A stretch of 64,000 nucleotides of DNA from Corynebacterium mustelae (GTDB lineage: Bacteria; Actinomycetota; Actinomycetes; Mycobacteriales; Mycobacteriaceae): the NCBI RefSeq assembly GCF_001020985.1, contig NZ_CP011542.1:682001-746000 (forward strand), read 5' to 3'. The translations under genes and the position numbers were made by a program. The notes beneath the pieces were generated by a model. The model did no database searches. It was not told the origin of the DNA and was given only the letters and a program-made list of their open reading frames with translations. Within the stretch, counting starts at the first letter, position 1, and the number at the start of each line of letters is the position of its first letter. Positions 35,187 through 42,772 of the stretch are shown in pieces.

Positions 35187-36389
35187 ATGTTTGACAAACT
35201 TCTTGGCATGTTCGGAAAGAAGCCAAGCGACGCAACCGCTATGGTGCAAAACGTTGCGGCCAAGGCTGGCATTAGCAACTATTCCGAGGAAGAAATTGAC
35301 CGAATCGTCGCACAGCGATGCGAGGAGCGGGCCCAAGAGTTGCAAGAAATGATCGATAGTGGCGAGGGTTTCCATGTGGGGCACCTGGCGATTGCGGTGG
35401 TTAACCTTGAGATGAAGAAACTGCGGCACACGTTTGAGCTATCGCCGGAGTTGGCTTCAGCGCGGTTTAGCCAGATTGTTCAGGATGCGGTGGCAAAGTA
35501 CCGCAAGGCCCCGCACACGGTGTTGGAGCCTGCTGGTACTCATATGGCCGACGTGACATACGTCAATATCATGGGAAGTTTCGGTGATGGTCTGATCCAA
35601 TTGCGACGTGAGGGACCGAAAATTATTGCCGATGCATTAACGGAAATCGTGCGTCAGGTTGGTCGGCCAAACGATCCGTTGGCTGCGGCGATTATCGACG
35701 GAACTTACAATGACGCGTTGTGGGAAAAGCATGCTGAGATCGCCCAACGGCAGCCGGAGGACGAGTCGGCAGGTTTTGATGAGGACATGGTTTTTACAGG
35801 TCAGGAAGAAGAATTCCAGGCCTATACCCAAATGTTCGCCAGCGTTGACACCTCCGCGCCGGAATTGCAGCCGATCGCGGGTATTACGCTGCACGACTAT
35901 GTTGCGGCTTCTGCTCTCATGCACGGTGGCACCTCAGCTAACACCATCGCGGAACGCTTAGGTGTAGAACGGCCCCAGTGGGATGAAGCGGCTGCTGGCT
36001 GGTTGCAGCGCATCACCGATTACCCCATGTCAGTGGGCATGCAGTACACCACGTTGATGCACGAACCGCACCCGGTTCTATCCGGTGATGGCGCAGGCGG
36101 CACTATGTCTGGTTCGAATGCAGAGAAGCTTAATTCCGATCGGGATTTCTTCTGCGAGGTATATGCCGCGATGCTGGCAGTGGGTGAATTCGGCGAGGAT
36201 GCGGATGGTTACGTTCAAGAGCACTACGGTGTCACCATGGCGGAGGCTAGTGCTGCTGGCACGCGCTGGATGTCTGATCCGCGCCACATGACGCAGGTTA
36301 TGTCGATTGTGCAGCGCCGTCAGGAAGAAATCACGGAGAATCTGCGCAAGGAATTCGGTGGCGGCATCGCCGACGACATTGAGTTTTAA
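35187..36389 (+). CDS. Uncharacterised LEPAGT domain protein with a second C-terminal domain (third paralogue)
   Basis: 400 residues. N-terminal part (about 1-190) is homologous to the previous gene: MFDKLLGMFGKK, IVAQRCEERAQELQEM, LEPAGTHMADVTYVNIMG, FGDGLIQLRREG, EIVRQVGRPNDPLAAAI. The C-terminal part (about 225-400) is a separate helical domain: VAASALMHGGTSANTIAERLGVERPQWDEAAAGWL, LMHEPHPVLSG. That helical domain has a helix-turn-helix look (TSANTIAERLGVERPQWDEA). It is the largest of three tandem paralogues. Confidence 0.75.
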   Translation: MFDKLLGMFGKKPSDATAMVQNVAAKAGISNYSEEEIDRIVAQRCEERAQELQEMIDSGEGFHVGHLAIAVVNLEMKKLRHTFELSPELASARFSQIVQDAVAKYRKAPHTVLEPAGTHMADVTYVNIMGSFGDGLIQLRREGPKIIADALTEIVRQVGRPNDPLAAAIIDGTYNDALWEKHAEIAQRQPEDESAGFDEDMVFTGQEEEFQAYTQMFASVDTSAPELQPIAGITLHDYVAASALMHGGTSANTIAERLGVERPQWDEAAAGWLQRITDYPMSVGMQYTTLMHEPHPVLSGDGAGGTMSGSNAEKLNSDRDFFCEVYAAMLAVGEFGEDADGYVQEHYGVTMAEASAAGTRWMSDPRHMTQVMSIVQRRQEEITENLRKEFGGGIADDIEF

Positions 36390-36415
36390 AAAATCGCAGA
36401 CAAGTGTCACAAGAT

Positions 36416-36446
36416 AAGGAGAATTCCGCACAGGGGTTCTCCTTTT
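36416..36446 (+). terminator. Probable intrinsic terminator after the third LEPAGT gene
   Basis: AAGGAGAA pairs with TTCTCCTT over a 13-base loop, followed by TT. It could end the SPFH-LEPAGT transcript or attenuate read-through to the next gene. Confidence 0.6.
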
Positions 36447-36517
36447 GCTTGTCGACGCCCCAGCGTCGCGCGTAACAGATCGTGGTAGCGGGCTGGGCCA
36501 AGTGGCGTCGACAAGCA
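36446..36517. repeat. Perfect 14-bp inverted repeat just before the next gene
   Basis: TGCTTGTCGACGCC (36446-36459) is the exact reverse complement of GGCGTCGACAAGCA (36504-36517). Both arms contain the GCTTGTCGACG variant of the dispersed decamer. The right arm is 2 bases from the ribosome site (GAAAGGTG) of the gene at 36531, so folding could affect translation. Confidence 0.75.
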
Positions 36518-36530
36518 CGAAAGGTGTTGG

Positions 36531-37403
36531 ATGGGAATCGAACAATACTGTCTAGCCTTGGTTGACGCGGTGCACCGCCCAAGTCGGGTAGACGACATCT
36601 TGGCTGGTGGAGGCGCAAACCAGGTCACGGTTAGTGCCACCGATCCGGCCAGCTTCGACGTCCTGGTGGAGGCTACCCAGCTCAGTGAGAACCAACAATG
36701 GGCCGAACTCTGCAGTTTTGCCGAAAAGTTCTTAGCCGCCGCACCACAGATGACCGAGCTTACTTCGCTGAAACTGTTGTACGCCCGCGCACTCGTACAT
36801 ATCGGGCGAAGCGAGGAGGCCGGATTACAAGCTGCGGCTGCGGCGGTAAGCAGTAGTGCCGACGATACTGTCTTTGCGGCGTTGGCTTTTGCCCAGGAAT
36901 GCTTCCAGCATTACGACGATGATGCTGCTTTCGGCTGCGCCCGGTACTACGCCGACCGCGCGGTGGTGCGGCTGCATCAAGCCCCGTCGGACCCAGCGGC
37001 GTTGGAGTTTATGGCTACCGGGTTGCGGAATCTAGCTTATGCACTCCAGGAATGCGCCGAGTACCGGATGCATCCTGGGGACGTGCCAGCGATCCTGACA
37101 CTCTGGGAATGGATTTTATGGGTTGACCTGCGCCGCCTTGAGTTTTCTGGCGATCGGTTTCCCGATATGGTCACCGACTGCGTTGCAACCCAAGCCTATT
37201 GCATGAGTTGTCTTTTGCAGTATCAGTTGGCGGCTAACTTATATGTCACGGCGGCGGAATTACACATCGAATTCGGTGATATTCCAGGAGCGATTTCCGT
37301 TTACTCCCAGTACATCGAAGCTATGGGGGAATGGCCAAAGCGCTACGATCGCAGCAGTCAGTACGAAGAGATATGTGCGAAACTGCGGGAAGACCTGTGG
37401 TAA
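36531..37403 (+). CDS. Uncharacterised helical-repeat (TPR-like) protein
   Basis: 290 residues, mostly paired helices (ENQQWAELCSFAEKFLAAAP, LVHIGRSEEAGLQAAAAAV, LQYQLAANLYVTAAELHIEFGDIPGAISVYSQYIEAM). No signal peptide. GAAAGGTG lies about 5 bases before ATG 36531. The region resembles the helical C-terminal part of the last gene of the block (40187-42007) in style, but I cannot claim homology. Confidence 0.7.
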   Translation: MGIEQYCLALVDAVHRPSRVDDILAGGGANQVTVSATDPASFDVLVEATQLSENQQWAELCSFAEKFLAAAPQMTELTSLKLLYARALVHIGRSEEAGLQAAAAAVSSSADDTVFAALAFAQECFQHYDDDAAFGCARYYADRAVVRLHQAPSDPAALEFMATGLRNLAYALQECAEYRMHPGDVPAILTLWEWILWVDLRRLEFSGDRFPDMVTDCVATQAYCMSCLLQYQLAANLYVTAAELHIEFGDIPGAISVYSQYIEAMGEWPKRYDRSSQYEEICAKLREDLW

Positions 37404-37555
37404 CTGGTCAATAATGCATTAACGTAGCTGGTCGTGGTCAACAACACTCCAGGCCCGTTCCGGCATGGCGTATTTATGCGATACCGCCAATGGTAAAAAG
37501 CTCAGAGGCTAGACTTGAGATAACGTCGAACAGCCACCTAAAAGGAGTGGATCAC

Positions 37556-39073
37556 ATGTCGCGCATTCGGTTTGAATTGACCGAGGAAACAATCACCAAC
37601 AATTTTGGCGAAACGCTCTATCGGATACGCGCGACCGAGGACATACCGGCGCGGTTTGTTTCTGCGGGTGACCTGGGCGGCTGGGTCAGCAGCACCCACA
37701 CCGAGTCCGGGAAGCCGCGCATCGGCAAAAACGCTTGGGTGGAAGGTGGTGCTGAGGTTTTCGGTCAGGCGCGGGTGACCGGGCATGCCCGGGTTAGTGA
37801 CCGTGCCCAGATCTATGGCACTGCTAGGGTCAAAGGCCGCGCCCGGGTACAAGACGATGCCCAGGTCAAAGATTCTGCCACGGTGAAGGGCAGCTGCCTG
37901 ATACAAGGTCAAGCGCGGATCGGCGACAACGCCACTGTTAAAGGCTCGGCCCAGGTACTCGGCGTGGTTGAAGGTAACGCTAAGGTGAGCGGTCGGGCAG
38001 TTATTTCGTCTGGCACTATCAATGGACATGCGGTCGTTGCTGATGCCGCGACTGTCAGTCGTTCCTATGTCACTGGCTCCGCAGAGGTTTCGGGAAACGC
38101 AGTGGTAGGCGCCGACAGTTTGATTTCCGAGGACGCGGTTATTACTGGTCAGGCTAAGATCCGCTTTTCGACGGTCAGCGGTGCCGCCCACATCACCGCA
38201 CCGGTACCCAGCCACGCGACGGTGACCGGAAACGCCGAGATCACCAGATCATGGCATTGTTTTAGCTTCGGTCCGATTGGGCACACCGATAACCTCGCCA
38301 CGGTATACCGCTGCGTCGGTGATGAGATCGCGGTTGAATGTGATACTGAGGTTACCGAGGAGTACCAGCCGGTTATTGATGTTGCCACCGAGCAGATTCG
38401 TCGACAAGCAGAACCGGTGGCAGACCTATGCTTTGAATTGACGGAGGAAACCAAAGAACTTGCTGATGGCACTACCGTATTCCGGATTCGGGCAACCAAA
38501 GATCAGGAAGAGCTAGGAGTTACGGTCGGCGACCTCGGCGGGTGGGTCAGTTCGCTCTTTACCGATAACGGTCAGCCGCGATTGGACAACGCCTGGGTGG
38601 CCGATGAAGCGGTCCTGCGCGATAATGCCTTACTGGCCGATCAGGCAATCGTGGAACACTACGCGGTGGTCAAAGACAATGCCCAGGTGACGGGTGCCAG
38701 TGTGATTAGTGGACGGGTCACGCTGGCAGGGGAGACGACGGTTGCCGCAATCTGCCATATCGGCGGTGACGGTGAACTGCGCGGTCAATCCTGCGTGCAT
38801 CCGGTGGTACATGTCAATATTTCGGGCACTATCTCCGACGCAGATTTTTATGATTCCAGCGACTTCGTCTCTTTTGGCCCGCTTGACGACGGCCGTCTGA
38901 TAACGGTGGCGAAGCTGCGCGATCGCGGTTCACTAATCACCGTGACCGAAGTGGAAACCGGAAAACACCACAGCATGACCGGTGCGAAGTTTTTAAAGAG
39001 CATTGAGCCAGATGTCGGCGATCTTCGGGCAGAGATTACTCGCATCCTCCGCGAGTGGGAATTGGCTCGGTGA
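37556..39073 (+). CDS. Beta-helix (hexapeptide-like repeat) protein with duplicated modules, YdcK-like
   Basis: 505 residues. Two similar modules each begin with a head (RFELTEETITNNFGETLYRIRAT at about 4-26, then CFELTEETKELADGTTVFRIRAT near 300) followed by the GDLGGWVSS motif. After it come many short repeats of the kind A-x-V-x-G-x-A-x-V (GQARVTGHARVSDRAQIYG, VEGNAKVSGRAVI) that fold as a left-handed beta-helix. This head plus repeat layout occurs in phage-derived and YdcK-type proteins. ATG 37556 has AAGGAG 8 bases upstream; the earlier GTG 37490 is rejected. No export signal, so a cytoplasmic scaffold is likely. Confidence 0.8.
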   Translation: MSRIRFELTEETITNNFGETLYRIRATEDIPARFVSAGDLGGWVSSTHTESGKPRIGKNAWVEGGAEVFGQARVTGHARVSDRAQIYGTARVKGRARVQDDAQVKDSATVKGSCLIQGQARIGDNATVKGSAQVLGVVEGNAKVSGRAVISSGTINGHAVVADAATVSRSYVTGSAEVSGNAVVGADSLISEDAVITGQAKIRFSTVSGAAHITAPVPSHATVTGNAEITRSWHCFSFGPIGHTDNLATVYRCVGDEIAVECDTEVTEEYQPVIDVATEQIRRQAEPVADLCFELTEETKELADGTTVFRIRATKDQEELGVTVGDLGGWVSSLFTDNGQPRLDNAWVADEAVLRDNALLADQAIVEHYAVVKDNAQVTGASVISGRVTLAGETTVAAICHIGGDGELRGQSCVHPVVHVNISGTISDADFYDSSDFVSFGPLDDGRLITVAKLRDRGSLITVTEVETGKHHSMTGAKFLKSIEPDVGDLRAEITRILREWELAR

Positions 39074-39081
39074 TAACCGCG

Positions 39082-39750
39082 CTAATCGCCCAGTTCCGGT
39101 GTGGTTACGTTGAAAAGCAGGGTGGAGTCCAGCAGCTCTTTAAGCTCCTGCTCTGAATATGCTTCGACTGGGCACGCGTAGTTGACTGTTACTGCACTCG
39201 GCGGATCGTTGCGGGTAAACGCCCGTACCCATGCCGTGGAGTGATAGTTGCGATGATCGACTCCGACGTAATCAATGTCCACTCGTAGCATTTCGATGGG
39301 TTGCGATCCTGGGCCGCTGACTTCACTGGATTTGTGGAATGTCCCCTCGGCACTGGTCATTTGTTGTTGGAAGCCAGCTATCCGGTTTTCCGCCATGTAT
39401 CCCGTTTCGATGTGGTCTGGTGCTGGCATCCCGGCCGTGAGGTCAAAGGTGCTTTGGATAGTGGAATACTGGCAACCACGGGAATTTTCGATAAGGTTTA
39501 CGCCTTCTTGGTCGAATATTTGGAGACGCCAACCAGCAACATTGGTTGGGAATCCCCAATGGGGCGTATTCCACAAGGGGGCATTATCTGGGGTGGAGGT
39601 GGGAATCGGGGGCACTGGACTACTTACTTCGGCGCTTCTGGTTGGGGTTGTACGCGCAATCATGCGTGCAGGCGGCAACGGTAGAATGCATGCAGTGAGG
39701 CTCACTGCGCTGATGAAGAGGCAAAAGGCTGCTTTAACGTGCGGTTTCAT
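39082..39750 (-). CDS. Putative lipoprotein
   Basis: 222 residues. Lipoprotein signal: positive MKPHVKAAF, hydrophobic core CLFISAVS, and lipobox LTAC with acylation Cys21. A Pro/Thr/Ser-rich linker (about 25-58) typical of surface lipoproteins follows, then a mature domain of mixed beta/alpha character (GFPTNVAGWRLQIF, VDIDYVGVDHRNYHSTAWVRAF). The family is unknown to me. It runs against the flanking beta-helix genes, with 8 bases between its stop and the upstream stop. Confidence 0.75.
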   Translation of the reverse strand: MKPHVKAAFCLFISAVSLTACILPLPPARMIARTTPTRSAEVSSPVPPIPTSTPDNAPLWNTPHWGFPTNVAGWRLQIFDQEGVNLIENSRGCQYSTIQSTFDLTAGMPAPDHIETGYMAENRIAGFQQQMTSAEGTFHKSSEVSGPGSQPIEMLRVDIDYVGVDHRNYHSTAWVRAFTRNDPPSAVTVNYACPVEAYSEQELKELLDSTLLFNVTTPELGD

Positions 39751-40186
39751 ACCACTCCTACTTCCCGGTTTTGTGGCGTCATCAAAACCTGCACGTACCG
39801 ATGCGAAAAGTTTTCACCACATCGAAGATCGTCGTTTTGGGTTACTACTGATCGTAATGTAGAAGAGGGGCTAAAATCCTGGTTTTCTACTTACTCCTCT
39901 GATCATTTTCATGCACTGTGCATGTGCTGTTGGTGGCGAAGCAGCGGCAGATTTTTGAGAGTGGAACTGTGGGTAAGCGGCATACTGTGGATGTGGGTTC
40001 TCGGCGGCAATCTAATCGTGGATATGGTGCTGGATGCCGTGCAACTTGTCTCTATATCGCTTACAGTTATTTTGAAATTGTTGGCTGTCAGAGCTGGGCA
40101 AAAACGCTTTAGCTTTTCGACGCATGGTGCGGCCAGGGCTGTGATTATTATTGATGCGACGCACCGAGCGATAAGTGGGGCAAAGT
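39751..40186. other. Gene-free stretch between the lipoprotein and the second beta-helix gene
   Basis: About 435 bases. No credible gene on either strand; open frames here have atypical composition and no ribosome sites. It contains one plus-strand copy of the decamer CTTTTCGACG at 40113 and presumably the divergent promoters. Confidence 0.6.
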
Positions 40187-42007
40187 ATGACAACATTGCG
40201 GTTCGAGCTCACCGAAGAAACGACCACGAATAGTTTTGGGGTGACCCTGTATCGGATACGGGCTACCACCGATATCCCGGAGCAATCAGTTTCCGCAGGC
40301 GATCTCGGTGGCTGGGTGAGTTCACCCCATACCACTAACGGTATGCCGCGAATCGCCGACGACGCGTGGGTGGCAGATGAGGCCGAGGTATTCGGCGAGG
40401 CGCAGGTGGCTGGTACCGCCACGGTAAGCGGTCGCGCCCGGGTGTATGGGCATGCGCACGTGGCGGGGAAAGCTTCGGTGGAAAATGATGCCCAGGTATT
40501 TGGCAATGCCCGAGTATTAGGCGCCGCCTTGGTATGCGGGAACGCGCAGGTAAGCGGCGACGCTACGGTTGGTGGGAATGCGATTCTCGTTGGCACGGCC
40601 AACGTAACCGACGCTGCAGTTGTCACGGCGGGACACTTATCCGGAGTGGTCGCAGGATCCACCACGATCGATGGGCCGCCCGGATCCGGCCTTGATTCAG
40701 ATCTTCTGGTGACGTTGTGTGATGATCGGTCCGTGCTAACAACGCCCATCGCCTATGAGCTGGCACGAATGCTTATGGCATCTTATCAAGCGCAGCCGGA
40801 ATACATTACGGCAGGCGATTCTGGTATCTCAACGTTTGCCTATCTCGACGTTATGTCAGGGTTTATAGCGGCGTATGACTATTCCCGACTGCGGAAATAC
40901 GTTGAGTTTATGGCGCGGTTATACGAAAAAGCAGGTGCGCTTGATAACGCTTTCGACCTGTATTGGAACGAGGCGGATGTCTACTTCGAACTGGGGTTTG
41001 CTGCCTGCGAGGTTGGTGATGCCGGCGGTATTCAACTGGTGGAAAACCGAGTGCCGGAGCTTTTAGCCGAATGCGACAGACTGGCGCAGCTTATCGACGC
41101 ACATAAGGAGGCTAATGCCACCGAATCGGCCGAAACCTGTCAATCAGAGGTGGAACGGCTGCGCGGCGTGTATGCCAATGTGCAGGCTGAAGTGGGGAAA
41201 TCTACGTGGTTTAGCGGGGTGATAACCGAAAAATCCCGGCCGAAAAACTATCACCTAATAGACGGACTGCGCCCAGCGGATACGTGTGCGAATCCTGAGT
41301 TTTTAGCCGCCGATGGTGAAGCGGTTACAGTTTTCACGCTGGCAGAATACGTGCTAAACCAACAGCCTAACGGCACATTACTGGCACAATGGCACAGCGA
41401 TAAAGGGGATTTCATCTACGCATTATGCGCTTTACAGCCTCACGAAGATTCCGAAGGTGACGTGATCGGCAGCGTAGTGGATCCGGCGTCCTACATTCAG
41501 TTGTGTGAGAAATTAGAAGTGGCGTTAACGACGATGAAACCAGCGCGCCCGGAACTGTGTGAGCTGGCAATAACGTTGCTGCAGGCACACCGTGCGCTAA
41601 TCGCGGGCGACTACTCGGAGGCAATATCGCGTGCCGAGTGGGCACAACGCCAGGCTGACCGCCTGAGCCTATGGAATATCCGGGGCCTTGGCACCAGGTA
41701 TCTCGCCTATGGGCTGAACAAACACGGCGCACAGCGCGAAGCGGTACAGTGCCTTGTTACCGTGTTGGCGGCAACCAGAGGCAGCTGTCAGATAGACGCC
41801 ATGCGGCAGCAACTCACCTCGCTTTTAGCAAATGAGCCTGATAGCTGCGCAGGGATCATGGACGCCGTTACCACTGGTAACAATAGCGATATGGTGGCGC
41901 GAATGTGTGCGATCGCCTGTAACCTGCGGCGTTCTGCGCCGCCAGAAATCCGGGAAGAACTTCACAGCAGGTGGCTTGCCGCAACCGCAGGGCACGGTGA
42001 CCCTTAA
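40187..42007 (+). CDS. Beta-helix repeat protein fused to a helical-repeat domain
   Basis: 606 residues. The head TLRFELTEETTTNSFGVTLYRIRAT, the motif GDLGGWVSS, and beta-helix repeats (AEVFGEAQVAGTATVSGRARVYGHAHV, GNAQVSGDATVGGNAIL) mirror the first module of the 505-residue protein. From about residue 190 the protein is a long helical-repeat region (YSRLRKYVEFMARLYEKAGALDNAFDLYW, ELAITLLQAHRALIAGDYSEAISRAEWAQRQA, LAYGLNKHGAQREAVQCLVTVL). This direct fusion links the beta-helix and TPR-like families of the cluster. ATG 40187; only a weak AAGTGGGG precedes it, and GTG 40175 is the alternative. Confidence 0.78.
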   Translation: MTTLRFELTEETTTNSFGVTLYRIRATTDIPEQSVSAGDLGGWVSSPHTTNGMPRIADDAWVADEAEVFGEAQVAGTATVSGRARVYGHAHVAGKASVENDAQVFGNARVLGAALVCGNAQVSGDATVGGNAILVGTANVTDAAVVTAGHLSGVVAGSTTIDGPPGSGLDSDLLVTLCDDRSVLTTPIAYELARMLMASYQAQPEYITAGDSGISTFAYLDVMSGFIAAYDYSRLRKYVEFMARLYEKAGALDNAFDLYWNEADVYFELGFAACEVGDAGGIQLVENRVPELLAECDRLAQLIDAHKEANATESAETCQSEVERLRGVYANVQAEVGKSTWFSGVITEKSRPKNYHLIDGLRPADTCANPEFLAADGEAVTVFTLAEYVLNQQPNGTLLAQWHSDKGDFIYALCALQPHEDSEGDVIGSVVDPASYIQLCEKLEVALTTMKPARPELCELAITLLQAHRALIAGDYSEAISRAEWAQRQADRLSLWNIRGLGTRYLAYGLNKHGAQREAVQCLVTVLAATRGSCQIDAMRQQLTSLLANEPDSCAGIMDAVTTGNNSDMVARMCAIACNLRRSAPPEIREELHSRWLAATAGHGDP

Positions 42008-42049
42008 GCTTCCAAACGGGACACCTCCACGCGATGCGACCAACAGGTC

Positions 42050-42075
42050 AACAAGCCACCCGATGGAGGCTTGTT
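42050..42075. terminator. Hairpin terminator between convergent genes
   Basis: AACAAGCC (42050-42057) pairs with GGCTTGTT (42068-42075) over a 10-base loop. It overlaps the stop codon of the downstream minus-strand gene and can end both convergent transcripts. Confidence 0.6.
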
Positions 42076-42424
42076 ACAGCGCCACAGCCACCCAGCGTTC
42101 GATAACCTCGCGCCCAGCATGGGCCGCGTCGGCAACTGACTTCGGCGGCAGAACCGGGTCGTTGGGCAGGATACGCGCCGGGTCGCCGATAGGGGTGGTG
42201 GTGATGGTCTTCGTATCGTGGTTGTAGTGGCCTAATGCCACCATGTCGACGTTGGTTTGTTCACAAATCGCCCAGCAGTAATCGCTTGCCGACGCCCGCA
42301 TCGTGGCAATAAAATCCTCTGGGTCATCGACGATTGCGGCTAGCGCGGGACGGTCGTCGATCCGGTCGTCGTCGTGCAGCGGGCGCAGATAAAACCGACC
42401 GCCGTTTAATTCCATAACATCCAT
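42074..42424 (-). CDS. Small uncharacterised protein
   Basis: 116 residues, acidic, no signal peptide or membrane segment. It begins ELNGGRFYLRPLHDDDRIDDRPALAAIV, loosely like an N-terminal acyltransferase-type strand, but I see no acetyl-CoA loop. It starts about 70 bases downstream of the feoC stop on the same strand, so it may ride with the feo operon. The start is ATG 42424; ATG 42415 is an alternative. Confidence 0.6.
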   Translation of the reverse strand: MDVMELNGGRFYLRPLHDDDRIDDRPALAAIVDDPEDFIATMRASASDYCWAICEQTNVDMVALGHYNHDTKTITTTPIGDPARILPNDPVLPPKSVADAAHAGREVIERWVAVAL

Positions 42425-42495
42425 GCACTCAGCATAGAATGCGAACTTAAACGGCGTTTAATTTTGTCGGTTTTCAGTTCTGGCACCGCTAACCC

Positions 42496-42771
42496 TTAGC
42501 CAGTCGCATCGGTGGCGCGTCGAAAAGTAGGCGTTGCCACCAACGTCAACGTGGTAAGCCCTTGGCCGCACTGCCCAGAGGTGGTTTTACACCCCATGGA
42601 ACAATTCTGGCAGGCCAACATATCATTGCTGTTTACAATCCACCCCATTCGCGTCAGGTGCTCCAAGGCGGCGGCAACCGTTGACAGTGACAACCCGGTT
42701 TCGGTGACTATCCTCGGGGCGGTGGTCGCCCCGTTTCTAATCGCTGCGGCTACTGCTGATAATGGGCGCAT
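42496..42771 (-). CDS. feoC: FeoC-like winged-helix protein
   Basis: 91 residues. A winged-helix-like N-terminus (SAVAAAIRNGATTAPRIVTETGLSLSTVAAALEHLTRMGWI) is followed by a cysteine cluster (CQNCSMGCKTTSGQCGQG) that could bind Fe-S or Fe, as in FeoC proteins. It starts one base after the feoB stop. FeoC proteins are proposed to regulate FeoB, which fits the context. The actinobacterial FeoC type is diverse, so this is a context-supported call. Confidence 0.75.
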   Translation of the reverse strand: MRPLSAVAAAIRNGATTAPRIVTETGLSLSTVAAALEHLTRMGWIVNSNDMLACQNCSMGCKTTSGQCGQGLTTLTLVATPTFRRATDATG

Positions 42772-42772
42772 G

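Noticed and set aside
39739..40233. A plus-strand open frame between the lipoprotein and second beta-helix gene
   Set aside because: Composition and lack of ribosome site; it overlaps the start of the beta-helix gene in another frame.
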